Origin: Tritrichomonas musculus
Lineage: Eukaryota; Parabasalia; Tritrichomonadida; Tritrichomonadidae
NCBI GenBank assembly: GCA_039105265.1
Contig: JAPFFF010000022.1
Location: forward strand, 1,240,001-1,304,000
DNA length: 64,000 bases
Direction of reading: 5' to 3'
Position 1 is the first letter of the stretch. Each line of letters opens with the position of its first letter. The notes beneath the pieces were generated by a model. The model made no database searches. It saw nothing but the letters and a program-made list of their open reading frames with translations, and was not told the origin of the DNA. Position numbers and translations under genes: made by a program. Below, in pieces: positions 35,867 to 47,607 of the stretch.

Positions 35867-38369
35867 ACTTCGATTTCTGTTTTAATGCATTATATCGAAA
35901 GTTTTTTAAAAAAATGACGGGGTGTTACTAAAGATAAGTTTTTTAAACAGCTGATAATGTTAGGCAATTTCATTGAGAAGGCATTCAAATCCTCTCATTT
36001 TTTCAATTGATCGGAAAATAATTGAGAAGAAAAAGCAAAAATATAAAATGCGAATATCTAAATTTTTTTACATTCATTAGAAATTTTAAAAAAGCAAAAC
36101 AATTTTTAAAATATATATTAATTTAAATGTATTTAAGATAATAATAAATATAAGCAAAATCAGATGAATATTATATATTTTATATATTTAATATACATTA
36201 TGATAAAAATAATTTATATTCATATGATGAAGTAGTTGTCGGATATTTCTTAATAATCAAAAAAATCAAAATTCTTTCAGTATTTGAAGAATGAATGATA
36301 TTTCCATTCCCATCAAAAATTGATTTTATTGAAAAATTCAATGTATATTCGATTGCAATTCAGAAGCATAAAAACGATTTATTAACAAAATTTCTATATC
36401 ATTTTTGTAAATCTATGAATTCCAAATTGATTTATTTTTTAATTCGAAGAAAAGAATCTCATTGATCACAAATAATTAATTCAAGTTAAAAAATTTTTAA
36501 ATTTTTTTATTCTCAATGCGTTTATAATTTATTGACTTATATATACGTTTGTAATAATTTTATTTATTTCAATTTAAATGTGTAATAACCATTCAATTTT
36601 TATTTAATTTATCACCAAAATAAAATTTAATTTCCCTTTGAAATTTTCTTTTTCGAAACTTAATTCAATTGTAAAATATCGTAAATAAATCCTTTTTATA
36701 ATATACATCAAAATCATAATTATTTTTAATGAAAATTATAATAGCTAATAATTCTACAATTTTTTTGAGAATTACTCAAAAATAATATCATAGGAGGTGT
36801 TTATAACGATTTTTTTGAATAATTTTACTGGATTTTTTGAATTATTAAAAACCTCATTTAATCTAAAAAATGGTCAAATACTTAATTTTATAATATATCC
36901 ATTATATGCAGATTTTTTTTTAAATAAAAAGGAGCTATTTTTAAATATTAATTTCTTTTGATTCCTGAATGCTTATTTTTAAAATATTTTTTGATAAGTT
37001 TTAATTTCTCATATAATATTTCAGTGTTTATTGATTTGGAAATTTGAAATTTCAGGATTTTTTGTTGAAAAAAGTAACCATATTTTTATTAAATGTTTAT
37101 CTATTATTTAATACTTAATATTTCATTAAAATATGTGTAACAGAGGTTTTTTATAAACATATAGTCCATGTTTCTTATATATATCAATAAACAATTGTTT
37201 GATACAAAATATAAGATATCAAATAATAAAATGCACTTTTAATTTCATATGATTTTTTTTGATTTATTATTTAATTGATGCCATGACTACGACCTTCACC
37301 ATTTTTTTATATTTATTTAATTTCACTAACTTTATGATCTTGACAATTGTTATTATCATTATTCAATTTAAAAACATTTTTTAGTGTCATGAATGTTTAT
37401 GGGTTATTTAAGTTGGATTAAACAATCGAAATAAAGAATTTAAATCATATTTTTATAGGAAATTAAATTTATAAATACTTATATTAAGCTACAATTAAAA
37501 ATCTATTTTCATTCATTAATATGTTACAAAAATATTCAAAGAAACATTGTATATTTAGGCATAAAATTTTTAAATTCTTGAAATGTTTTAAAAAAATCTT
37601 TAAAAATGAATGAAAAAGAAGTATTCATCATGAAGTCTGAAGTTTATTGATAGAAATTTGAGATCAAATATTAATGATATTTATTATTATAGAAATAATA
37701 ATAGATTATTTTTTTTTATCAAATTATTTTTACTTTTATTTCATAAAATTCATATATAAATGTATATATAACTCGTGTTAAAATATCAATCTTTTTTTAT
37801 TTTGGGAGATGCAGTTATTATCTAAATAAATGCATTTTAATTTTATATATTTAATGTTAATGATGATCACATGGCCATGAAATACCGTATGCATGCTTTA
37901 AAAAAGGTTTTGGGAGAAAATAAGAATTATAGAAAAACATGATTTGCTGAAATTTCGGATGCGAAATTTCAATATTCAATTTTTCAATGTGAAAATATCC
38001 AGATTGAATGCTATTATTTCCAAATTGAATGCATTTATTTCCATAAAAAATAAAATATTTCCAAATTGAATAGAAATATTTCCGTATTGAATTAGTAAAT
38101 GGTCCAATATTTCAGAAGATTATTTATTAGGAAATAGAAAAAGTTATTAATTATTGAAAAAGTTTTTATTTAAAGTTTTTTTTTTATTTTTGGAAATTTA
38201 AGAAATTTCCTGATATATTTTTTGAATACTTTGGAAATTTCCAATTTCCAAAATAACAATCACTGTAATATTTATATTTTATTTTTCGAAATATTTTGAA
38301 TTCTGGTGAAAAGTGTAAAATGAATTTATAAAATTGAATAAAAAATGAAGTAAATTGAATACTACCAAA

Positions 38370-38410
38370 GGTGAAAAGTGCGAAATGAAGTAAACATCGC
38401 ACTTTTCACC
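38370..38410. repeat. Palindrome with 14-bp stem
   Basis: GGTGAAAAGTGCGA pairs perfectly with TCGCACTTTTCACC across 13 bases. A related GGTGAAAAGTGTAAAATG lies 66 bp upstream, so this may be the end of a short repeat family. Confidence 0.7.
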
Positions 38411-38475
38411 AGTTGATTTGAAGGGCAATTTGGCCGTTAAGTGAAATTGAGGGGGTGATTTTTACTGAAGCCCTT

Positions 38476-38501
38476 TATATATATATATATATATATATAT
38501 A
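38476..38501. repeat. TA dinucleotide microsatellite
   Basis: Thirteen TA units. Confidence 0.9.
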
Positions 38502-38649
38502 ATAAAAAAAGAGCCGTTGAACGTTTATTTTTATTTCTAATATTTGACAGCACCGGAATGAGCAATTACAATAAACGATTACAATAAAAAAAAAAAGTCC
38601 GAGTTCTTAATAACATTGGTCCTTTTCATGGATTACCTATCTTATCGTA

Positions 38650-38750
38650 AGTAGTATATGTATGTGCGTATTGGTGGTCGAATAATTTTTCTAGGTCTCC
38701 TAATACCAGGAACCAAGCTCAAAACCTCATTTTGAAAATTAACGAAAAAC
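38650..38750. repeat. Probable left terminus of element C
   Basis: Starts AGTAGTATATG. About 75 bp inward it has ACCAAGCTCAAAA, as in the TIR of A. No partner is visible at the right side. Confidence 0.6.
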
Positions 38751-41145
38751 TTATCCACAGGGTTAAAATTTTAATTAGCCTCCATAATCTGTTGTAGAAC
38801 AAGGCCTGTCATAAAGCGCTAAACACTCATTTTAAAATTAATTCCAAAGTTAATTCGGGATTTAAAATTTAAATAAGGGCTCCAGAGTGAACTTGAGAAC
38901 AAGTTATAAAATTTTAATTTTTTCAAACTAATTTTTTTCCACTTTTTTATTTTTGATAAATGGCTTTCAACCAAAATTCATTTATTGATTTTACTAATAA
39001 CGATATTGTTGAATCTATTAATAATATTAATCAAGGACTTAATGAAAATCTTGAAATTGCAGATGTTCGTCGATATCGAGGAGGTGCTAAATTACGAAAT
39101 ATCAAAACATTATATACATATCTAAATCAACATAACGCTCAAGAAATAATTAATCCTGATTTTAAAGATGATAATGAATTTGAAGAAGGTCTTGATAACT
39201 TCATTATTCATGAACAAGAACGTCACAAACAATTATTAAATGAATCTTATGAACGAAATTATGAAAATATATCAAAACGTGAATCATTTTATGATGATGA
39301 ACAACCAAATGAATCTGATATTCACTATTTTAATGAACAACAATCTCAAATCAATCAAGAATATCAGAATCAACGAAATGAACAAAATTATAACAATAAT
39401 ATTGCAAAACGTGAATCATTTTATGATGATGAACAACCAAATAAATCTGATGTTGAATACTTTGAACAAGAGCAAAATAAAATTAAACGACATTATGAAA
39501 TCGAAGATGCAATTAAACGTGCAAATGAAGCAGTTGACAATGCAATTCAATTAATCAAACAATATAATAAACAAGAGAATCTCAAGAAAATTGAACAAAA
39601 AGAAATTCACGATAAATCCCATTTACTTGAATATTATATTCCTGAAAACGAAGAATTATATGAATATCTTGATAAATTCAATAACAAATTTAAATCAAAA
39701 CACAATGATTATCTTATGATTAATAAACCACAAGATTTTAATAAGGCTGTTAATGCTTGGAAACATTATAACAACTATCCCGAAACAAATATTACCCAGA
39801 AACAATTCGATGGTTCCCCAATTGTTATTTATTATTTCAATCAAATCTCATCATTAAATCAAATCTTCGAATCATTACAACAAGTTTTAGATACTGAACT
39901 CAAACAATTCAAAATTCATTTTCAAATATCTGGTGTATTTGAATCTCCTACAGTTAATTTTGGTGAAGATTCTGATGAAAATAAATATGAATATGAGGCT
40001 CGTGAAATCAAATGGAGAAGCTTTAAAGAATCAATTACAATTATTGTAAATTCAATTCAGGACCTTGATTATGTTAAAATGTATATTGAGTCAAATCTCA
40101 ATTCATATGAAACATCATCTTCATCAACTAAATTAACAATCGTTGGTTCAGTTTCATTTACTGTCTCACGAATGAGAAAGGTTACTGGACATATCAAAGA
40201 TTTACCAGAAGAATTCATCAAAAATGATTTTATTATATCTGACAATGAAGATGATAAATTATGTTTCTATCGATTTCTTGCAATCTGTTTGAGTGATATC
40301 ATAATTGTAAATAATGTTGAAATACATAAACTTGCAGACACACAAAAATATCGAGTACAAGATCGAACTAAGGTTGCTAAAAAAATCCTTCTCAAAGAAC
40401 ATAACATTGAATATAACACCAAAATTCCAAAACAAGGATTAAAGATTCTCAATGAATTCAAAGGAGTAACGATGGAACAAATGGAAGAATTGGCTAAAAA
40501 GCATCATCTCAATATTAATATATATGAATTTACTCAAACTGATAATTCTTCCTATTATGACTTATCTGAACAATGGTTTTTCGATAAATCTTATCCAACT
40601 CATTCTGCATTACTTTTCTCGAAAGACCAAATTATTCATATCATGTATATTAAGAATCCTGAAAAACTAACTCAAATACATATTTGTCCAAAATGTCATT
40701 CATACACTCATCGTGGACCTAAAAATATGTTTAGATTTGAATCTCATGTCAAACATTGTGATGGAGTTTTCAAGAAGAACTTTATTCCAAACAAGGAACC
40801 ACTTCCATTTTGTCCACATATCTTAAATAACCCTGTTTATGAATATTGTTTGGCATATGATTTAGAATGGAAACCTAACATTTATTATATGACATACGAT
40901 TTTGAAACGATGGAACAATCAGTTAACAAATCGATTTCTGATTCAACTGTAATCAATTCACGATTAATACCTCTTTCAGTTGCTTCATGTGTTAAATTAT
41001 CTTCAGGATTAATTACTAAACATTTCTCATTAAAGGATTCTGAAGAGTTTATTCCAGAATGGATTTCATGGTTGTTCGAACAATCGATGGAAGTACTGAA
41101 TGATAAAATTAAATATGACAAATCATTTCTCCCTGCTGATAAAAT

Positions 41146-41516
41146 GGATTAGGAAAAAAATTCCAACTTGGAATTTCCAAGTTTTTTTTATTTCACATGT
41201 CAAGAAAACTTGGAAATTCCAAGTTTTTTTTTCCCTGAGCTTTTCTTCAACAATAGCAAGAACAAAATGATAAAAAACGCGTTAATACTTTAATATAATA
41301 AGTTATCAATATCATTTGGCAATTTTTTTCGTGCATTTCATCCAAATCTTAAAATGCTGATACTGATATCATTACGCCATGCATCTCAAAATACAAAAAC
41401 AAATGCAAATTTACCGCTATCAACACTTTAATAACAATATACGATTCATTTACCATGCAAATTTCGAAATTTTCATTTTGACTCTCATAATTAATATTCA
41501 ATAATTATACTAGCAT
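41146..41516. repeat. Left TIR of the MULE-like element
   Basis: Pairs with 42331-42702 with few mismatches. The outer 70 bp contain repeated CTTGGAATTTCCAAG palindromes. Confidence 0.88.
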
Positions 41517-41764
41517 TAAATAAATGTATCTATCCGAAAAATTCAAATAGGAAATAAAAAAAAAGATATCTTTCCTAAATTAAAAAAAAAAAAAATCCAT
41601 ATATAACTTTCTCTCACGATATTTTTTTTATTTATTTATTTTTATAATATGCTTTTAAACTCAGGAAAAAGGTATAATATTAGCTTAATATTTAGATAAT
41701 CTAAGAATGTATCACAATTAATTCAAAAAGTTTTAATAAACCATTCAAAAAAAAAAAAGTTCGG

Positions 41765-42262
41765 TGCTTTTTTTATTCCTACCGAATGTTTTTTGATTCA
41801 TTAAAGCTTCTTATAAACCATTCAGATATAATAATTGATCATGTTAAAAAGAAAAAAGTAAAAAAAAAATTTATTAAAATAGATCATGTTAAAAAAAAAA
41901 AATATTTATTAAATTTAAAATATTTCATTTTCATCATCAGAAACAATAACGCCATTTTGCATTTTTTGGAATCTCTTAAATTAAAAGTGATTTGAAAAGG
42001 ACAATCCTGATCTTTGCATTGAATTTAGAATATTAAACTTTATTGATTTTGTACGTGCTAAATTTATGCAATATTGAATCATTTCGTCCCTATTTTCAAA
42101 AAAATTGACGAGTTCTATTTTCGATGTTTCCATCAAGATTAGAAATGGAAAAACTAAACGAATTTGTATAATATTTGAATGGTTTATCACAACTTTTTGA
42201 ATGAATTGTTAGAACTTTTTGAAAATTTTTTAAAAAAACATTCGGTAGGATAAAGAATTAGT
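41765..42262. mobile_element. Nested inverted-repeat unit in the MULE-like element
   Basis: CCTACCGAATGTTTTTT and AAACCATTCA near 41776-41824 recur inverted near 42176-42252 (TGAATGGTTT, AAAAAACATTCGGTAGG). The centre is AT-rich without coding capacity. It could be a second small transposon nested in the first or the original inner part of it. Confidence 0.5.
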
Positions 42263-42330
42263 TCATACTTCATATTAATTATACTAGCATAAAATAATTT
42301 TCCATATTAATGTAATTATGTATATTGATT

Positions 42331-42702
42331 ATGCTAGTATAATTACTGAAAATATTAATTATGAGAGTCAAAATGAAAATTTCGAAATTTGCATGGTAAA
42401 TGAATCGTATATTGTTATTAAAGTGTTGATAGCGGTAAATTTGCATTTGTTTTTGTATTTTGAGATGCATGGCGTAATGATATCAGTATCAGCATTTTAA
42501 GATTTGGATGAAATGCACGAAAAAAATTGCCAAATGATATTGATAACTTATTATATTAAAGTATTAACGCGTTTTTTATCATTTTGTTCTTGCTATTGTT
42601 GAAGAAAAGCTCAGGGAAAAAAAAACTTGGAATTTCCAAGTTTTCTTGACATGTGAAATAAAAAAAACTTGGAAATTCCAAGTTGGAATTTTTTTCCGCA
42701 TC
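42331..42702. repeat. Right TIR of the MULE-like element
   Basis: Complement of 41146-41516. Confidence 0.88.
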
Positions 42703-45323
42703 CTGATAAAATTTATGATATTGATACAAATATTTATACCATAACCGTTTTCGGATTTAATTCCTCAAGATTTGATTCTAATTTGTTCAAGAAATATCTT
42801 AATCACTCTAATTGGCATGTTGAATCAAATTCATTAATTGGAACAATATCTTCATTAAAACAATTCATTCTTGTTTCAGACCACCTTCCAACAAAATTAT
42901 GATTCATTGATGCTCAATCATTTGTTGCTGGAGGTACATTAAAACAATTTGGCATTGATTTTGGTGGTGAAACTAATTCTGTGAAAGGTGTTTTCCCATA
43001 TGAGGCTGTCAATTCATCAAACTACAATGAAGTATTATCTAAATCCGAACCATTTTCATACAACGACTTTGACAGCTATCTCAACCAAAAAAATCCACTC
43101 TCAAAATCTGATTACCAAATATATCTCGAAGATGCTAAAAACTATAAAACACGATGGGATTACTTGCTTGCTTATAATGACAATGATGTTGAAATGATGA
43201 TTAAGCCAATTGACAATTTAATTCAACTCAATGCTCAATACAAAGTTGATTTGATATCCAATCTATCATTATCTAAGAATGCATCTTGTATAAAATATGC
43301 TCTAGCATACAAGGATTTCAATCCTCATGAAAATTATAATCCTATACACAAATACAACGAATTCATTCCAAATCCTAAATGGTGGCAATTCAAATGTGAA
43401 AATTATTACAAACAAGATGAACGATACAATCTTACTCATAATCCTAAACGTGATTTAACGAAATGTGTTTCGTCCAATGATTACAAAGCATTTCTTGAAC
43501 TTTACAATGACCCAATTAAGGGTAAATGTCATCTTTGTAAAGAACATTTCACATATCAAAACAAACCAACTCTTGATAGAATTAACAATGATATTGGACA
43601 TGAATTTTCAAATTGTTTGCTGGCTTGTGCTGAATGCAATAAACTTCGAAAACGAGATGACCCAAAAATAACTGCATTAAGAATTCAATTAAAAAAATAT
43701 TGCAAACTACATCATCTTCCAACTTTGATAAATAATGAAGATGAATATTATACAATTCGAAATGCAATTGCTGGTGGATTATCAAATGTAATGCATCGTG
43801 TTAACATCAAAGGTGAAACTCATATCAACAAATTCCGTTACGACGGAATTAATAACAAGGTAATCTCTTATGAAACTCAAAACGTTCAAACACATATTCT
43901 TGGAATTGATTTTAATTCACTTTATCCTTCATCATTCAGTTCAAATCCACATCCATTTATTAAATACCATGGAGGAATTATGTTCATGCCAGGTGCTTTC
44001 ATTCGAAGGATTGAAGCAAAGGATAAACAATCTCGAGAACGTTGTATGAAAATCATAACTTCAAAATCACGTTTTTCAAATAAACCAAATTATGTTTTCT
44101 ATGCTGTTGTGAAACTATCTTGTCCCAAATCAAAAATCAATTATTTCATTAATTTCCCACCAGTATTTCGAAACATTAATATCACAAATAATGAAGAAAC
44201 AATTGGTTCATACATGTACAATTACATGAAATCAAACAATTTAAATTCAATCGATAAGGAAGAACGTAAATTAACAATGTTGCTTGACACAAATGGGGAA
44301 TACATGGTTTTCTCAAATTATTACCTTTGGTTCCTTCTTGACCATGGATTGGTAATCGATGATGTCAAATCTGTTTCACAATATGAATGTCACACTGGAT
44401 TTAATATGTTTGTTAATGAATTTATGAAAAAACGTCAAGATATCATCTCTGGGAAAGAGCATGGAAATGAAAAATTTTATAAAATCTCAATGAATGGTTC
44501 TTATGGATATGATGGAATGAATACTGAGAAGTTCTCAAAAATCAAAATCTGTGATGCAAATAAGGCTTATCAATCAATAATATCACAAACATACATGGGT
44601 GGTGCTCAATTAAATGATAACACATTTATGATACAACATTCTCCTAAATCATATCATTGCACAACTTGTTTACAAGAATCACTTTGGACCCTTGATAATG
44701 CCAAATTCTGGTATTTAACATTCTATTACGATTTTATGAATAAATGCTTGGACATGGATAAAATTCATTATATTGAAGGAGATACCGATTCAATGTACTA
44801 TGCTGTATCAGGTGACCCAAATGAACCTCCAACTCAATTATTCAATCATGTTATCAAAAACAAAGAATTCTATGACAAACATGTATACGAATTCATGCCA
44901 AACCCTTCAATTAATACAATCGAAGATGAAAAAAAGGTTCTTGGTTGTGCTATTGAAAAAACAGGTGAAAACATGATTGCTCTTGCACCCAAATGTTATA
45001 CCATTTGGAATAATAATGGACAAACCAAATCTCTAAAATTAAAAGGAGTATCGCTTAAGAAGAATGTAATCAAATCATCTGATTATAAAGATATTATTGA
45101 AAACAATTCTGTTAAACAAGGTAAGAATATTAATCTTCAAATGAATGGAAATCAAATGTCAAAATTGACTATTCAAAAAAATGCGTTAACTGGTTTACAT
45201 ACAAAAATGATTGTTTTAGAAAATAATTCATGTGCACCATTTATTAAAGGAATTACTGCAAATGATTACATTATTGAATGAAAATACTAGAGGCAGAAAA
45301 AGGCTCCTTACATTTTTTGAAAT

Positions 45324-45355
45324 CCAAACTTCGTTTGGCTGAGGCTCTTCGAGCC
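45324..45355. repeat. GC-rich double hairpin
   Basis: CCAAAC/GTTTGG with loop TTC (45324-45338), then GGCTC/GAGCC with loop TTC (45343-45355). Intergenic, between the polymerase and KilA-N genes. Confidence 0.85.
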
Positions 45356-45420
45356 GAATCGATTTTCCAAAATTAATTTTTCAAATTTAATTTTTTATTA
45401 ATTTTTTTTCTTCTTCAAAA

Positions 45421-46230
45421 ATGAACACAACAATTGTTACACCAATCAATGATGAATACGAATTCATTCAATACAATGAACAACTTCGAATCATTCATTC
45501 CAAATCTGATAATATGTTTCAAATGCAATCGATTATTGATGCTTGTCATTCAACAAAGAAATCTAAACATTGGTTTGAAAATCAAAGTACTAAAGAACTA
45601 ATTAATTATATAAATGCGTCGGCCGGAATTCCGGCTAACGAAAATTTATATGAAAACCGTTCAAATCTCCCTAATGAATTAAGAGGTACATATGTTCATC
45701 GATTATTAGTAAACCACGTTGCAATGTGGGCATCACCCGCTTATTCATTTGACATTATGAAACTTCTTGATTCATACTTTGAACAACAACGAATTCAATT
45801 ACAAAATCAAATCAATGAAAAACAAAATCAACTCAATGAAAAACAAAATCAACTCAATGAAAAACAAAATCAAATTAACAATATAACTCCTCGTGTCGTT
45901 CCAAATTATCGTGAGCGTGATTATATATTCTTTGTATGGAAGGAAGCAATTCCTTATGATAATACTTATGTGAAACTACATTTAATACGACGACACAAAG
46001 ATTACTTCAACAAAGTTCGACAACATTATGATAATCCAAACGAAAATTGGTTCTTTAGAGAGAACCTTCCGATTTCAATGAGTTGTAATAATGATATTAA
46101 AAATATTGTCAAAGAGAATTTTGATAACGATGGAGCAATTATTAATGGAAATACAATTATAATCGAACGTGACATACTTGATGATTTGCATGAATTGATT
46201 GAAACATATTTTATTGAATTTCAAGATTAA
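45421..46230 (+). CDS. KilA-N domain protein (element C)
   Basis: 269 residues. The N-terminal KilA-N domain (about 10-125) contains FQMQSIIDACHSTKKSKHWFEN-like, YENRSNLPNELRGTYVH and HVAMWASPAYSFDIMKLLDSYF segments. It is followed by four NEKQNQL heptads (about 130-155), then a C-terminal domain (about 160-269, YIFFVWKEAIPYDNTYVKL, RRHKDYFNKVRQHY) like those after KilA-N in large DNA viruses. KilA-N domains bind DNA and are frequent in Polintons and in nucleocytoplasmic viruses; a regulatory role is inferred. A 14-bp palindrome lies in frame at 45622-45635. ATG follows TTCTTCTTCAAAA. Confidence 0.88.
   Translation: MNTTIVTPINDEYEFIQYNEQLRIIHSKSDNMFQMQSIIDACHSTKKSKHWFENQSTKELINYINASAGIPANENLYENRSNLPNELRGTYVHRLLVNHVAMWASPAYSFDIMKLLDSYFEQQRIQLQNQINEKQNQLNEKQNQLNEKQNQINNITPRVVPNYRERDYIFFVWKEAIPYDNTYVKLHLIRRHKDYFNKVRQHYDNPNENWFFRENLPISMSCNNDIKNIVKENFDNDGAIINGNTIIIERDILDDLHELIETYFIEFQD
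45622..45635. repeat. GCCGGAATTCCGGC palindrome inside KilA-N
   Basis: Perfect 14-bp palindrome, strikingly GC-rich. It encodes part of the NASAGIPANEN loop of the KilA-N domain. Confidence 0.85.
45806..45875. repeat. 21-bp tandem repeat in the KilA-N gene
   Basis: About three and a half copies of AATCAACTCAATGAAAAACA plus one base, encoding NEKQNQL heptads. Copy number change would keep frame. Confidence 0.85.
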
Positions 46231-46289
46231 ATCAATTAATCAAATTATTTTTTTGTCTCTGATGGCTAATGCGGGATTTTCCGTACTAG

Positions 46290-46460
46290 AATAAATGTTG
46301 ATAACTAAGGTCTGAAACCAATGTCAAAAATGTCCGTAGGAAATCCTCCGCTCGAATAAATGTTGAAAACCAAGCTGTAAAACGGACAACAAAGTTGTCC
46401 TAAGGCACTATGTGCCGAACCAATGTCAAAACTGACTATGGGAAATCTCATATTCGAATT
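46290..46460. repeat. Imperfect direct repeat between KilA-N and the next gene
   Basis: Two units of about 70-100 bp. Each begins GAATAAATGTTGA, then AACCAA, CCAATGTCAAAA and GGAAATC. The second unit is longer because it holds a double hairpin (46384-46416). Confidence 0.65.
46384..46416. repeat. GC-rich double hairpin
   Basis: GGACAAC/GTTGTCC with loop AAA (46384-46400), then GGCAC/GTGCC with loop TAT (46404-46416). Present in one of two otherwise similar repeat units, so probably inserted. Confidence 0.85.
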
Positions 46461-46520
46461 CAATTTCAAAATTCAGTTTTCAAAAATTAATTTTTCAAAT
46501 TTATTTTTTTTTAATTTTTT

Positions 46521-46533
46521 TTTCTACTATAAA
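46521..46533 (+). promoter_or_regulatory. Leader motif TTTCTACTATAAA (copy 1)
   Basis: The 13-mer directly precedes ATGACAACAA at 46534. An identical 13-mer precedes ATGACAACAA at 46955. Probably a core initiator with a very short 5' leader. Confidence 0.6.
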
Positions 46534-46872
46534 ATGACAACAAATAATAACCAAGTTGCAAACAATAATATTGAACTTACTACTGAAGAAATTTTAAATA
46601 TACTAGCTGATTCTCATTATTTGTATTCTGATGATGATGATGATTGGGATGATATTCTTGGTGTTTTGGTTAAATGGGATATTACCAATGATGTTAATTT
46701 TGAGTTTAATGTTAATAATATTGAGTTTAATATTGATGATAATATGGAAATAATTGTTGATGATGTTCCATTACCTTATTTAGATGAAGAACATTTCGCT
46801 CTGCGAGCTCAAGCTCTGCGAGATGAAATTAAACTCAAATTTCATTCTATTAAAAGCAATTTACATAATTAA
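46534..46872 (+). CDS. Small acidic protein (element C)
   Basis: 112 residues from ATG 46534 (MTTNNNQVANNN), chosen over the longer frame because of the leader motif. Very acidic (DDDDDWDDIL, DDNMEIIVDDV). No domain recognised. The composition is that of small acidic regulators or DNA mimics, but this is only a comparison. The next gene has the same leader, so both are likely expressed together. Confidence 0.6.
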   Translation: MTTNNNQVANNNIELTTEEILNILADSHYLYSDDDDDWDDILGVLVKWDITNDVNFEFNVNNIEFNIDDNMEIIVDDVPLPYLDEEHFALRAQALRDEIKLKFHSIKSNLHN

Positions 46873-46941
46873 CCTAATCAAAATATTTTTTTTTGTCATT
46901 TCTTCACAATTTCAATTTTTAAAATTTATTTTCAAATTTTT

Positions 46942-46954
46942 TTTCTACTATAAA
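46942..46954 (+). promoter_or_regulatory. Leader motif TTTCTACTATAAA (copy 2)
   Basis: Same 13-mer as at 46521-46533, directly before the ATG at 46955. Confidence 0.6.
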
Positions 46955-47416
46955 ATGACAACAACCAACCTTCGAGTATATGAATACATCAATTCATTAA
47001 TCTCATTACTTCCAAATCCAGATGAATATCAAAAATGTGATTTTACATTACTTTGTGAACGATTTCCAATTAATATCGGAAAAGGTACTTACCTTGTTCG
47101 TGTGTTATACATTTCATTAACAAACGTTGACAAAAAAATCACACGAATTTATCCAAATCAATTGAAAGATATGAATCTTGAACATGTAATTCTAACATCA
47201 AATCTCCGACGAAGGATTAACATAAATTCTTTTGAAACATTTGTTAATGGTAACACAGATGTTCAAACATTTAAAGAACATTCGTTTTACAATTATTCAA
47301 TTGAACGAATTACCAAATCAAATCAAGAAATGATTTTGAAACTTCGTGAGAAATATGAAATACCTGAACCACAAATATTTAAAGGAAACCATCAAGATAT
47401 TGTTCTTGATGAATAA
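46955..47416 (+). CDS. Unknown 153-residue protein (element C)
   Basis: From ATG 46955: MTTTNLRVYEYINSLISLLP. Mixed alpha/beta with a FTLLCERFPINIGKGTYLVRV segment and a helical C-terminus ending NHQDIVLDE. No motif I can name; I considered and did not find a protease triad. It shares the leader motif with the preceding gene and stands just before the convergent ATPase locus. Confidence 0.6.
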   Translation: MTTTNLRVYEYINSLISLLPNPDEYQKCDFTLLCERFPINIGKGTYLVRVLYISLTNVDKKITRIYPNQLKDMNLEHVILTSNLRRRININSFETFVNGNTDVQTFKEHSFYNYSIERITKSNQEMILKLREKYEIPEPQIFKGNHQDIVLDE

Positions 47417-47481
47417 ATTGAATATTTTTTTGTCTATTTAACAGTGTTTTATATTGGTGTTTATTATCCTAGCGGAAGGTG

Positions 47482-47566
47482 CTTCGGCTTCGACCGAAGG
47501 TCTCAGGCAATCCTTCGGATTGACTACGCCGCCAACTTTGTTGTCATTCCTGACGCACCTAAGTGC
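47482..47566. repeat. Cluster of four GC-rich mini-hairpins
   Basis: CTTCGG/CCGAAG with loop CTTCGA (47482-47499), CAATCC/GGATTG with loop TTC (47508-47522), CAAC/GTTG with loop TTT (47533-47543), GCAC/GTGC with loop CTAA (47555-47566). They lie between two convergent genes. Confidence 0.85.
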
Positions 47567-47607
47567 GGATGTAGAAGAGTATATTAAAAAAATATTTTTT
47601 TTTGTAC

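Larger units (their letters stand above)
35058..38649. other. Gene-free AT-rich interval
   Basis: About 3.6 kb without a supportable gene. It has long A/T runs, a 64-T tract, TTTCCAAATTGAAT-like short repeats (about 37990-38100), a 14-bp-stem palindrome and a TA microsatellite. Frames that cross it are short, low-complexity and unsupported. Confidence 0.7.
41146..42702. mobile_element. MULE-like non-autonomous DNA transposon
   Basis: 1557 bp with TIRs of about 370 bp that begin GGATTAGGAAAAAAATTCC and, from the right, GGATGCGGAAAAAAATTCC. It is flanked by a 9-bp direct duplication TGATAAAAT (41137-41145 and 42703-42711), the size typical of Mutator-like elements. No transposase frame inside, so it is a non-autonomous, MITE-like member. 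The inner part holds a second inverted-repeat unit. It inserted into the pPolB gene of C, hence after C. Confidence 0.88.
38960..45281 (+). pseudogene. pPolB locus of element C, interrupted by another element
   Basis: Clear relative of the element A polymerase, starting with the same MAFNQNSFIDFTNNDIVE. It shows the acidic coiled N-terminus with RESFYDDEQPN-like repeats, an OTU-like module (DDKLCFYRFLAIC), a zinc-finger-like CPKC/H/H/C, exonuclease motifs YDFETMEQ, GFNSSRFDSN and YNDNDVEMM, an embedded HNH-like motif (CHLCKEHF, TLDRINND, CAECNK), motif A FNSLYPSS, motif B MNGSYGYDGM and motif C EGDTDSMYY. A 1557-bp MULE-like element (41146-42702) sits inside the exonuclease part. The locus is broken, with the insertion and about one more break. 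The segment 43222-44695 is nearly identical to the fragment at 1311-2812. Confidence 0.9.

Noticed and set aside
35689-35931. 80-residue frame across the poly-T tract
   Set aside because: Half of it is a phenylalanine run from the 64-T tract. No leader or homologue.
35058-38649. tRNA or rRNA genes in the long gene-free interval
   Set aside because: No cloverleaf-like or GC-rich conserved stretch visible by reading.
41786-42500. Short frames inside the MULE-like element
   Set aside because: They are mirror images of each other in the TIRs or low-complexity. No transposase signature.
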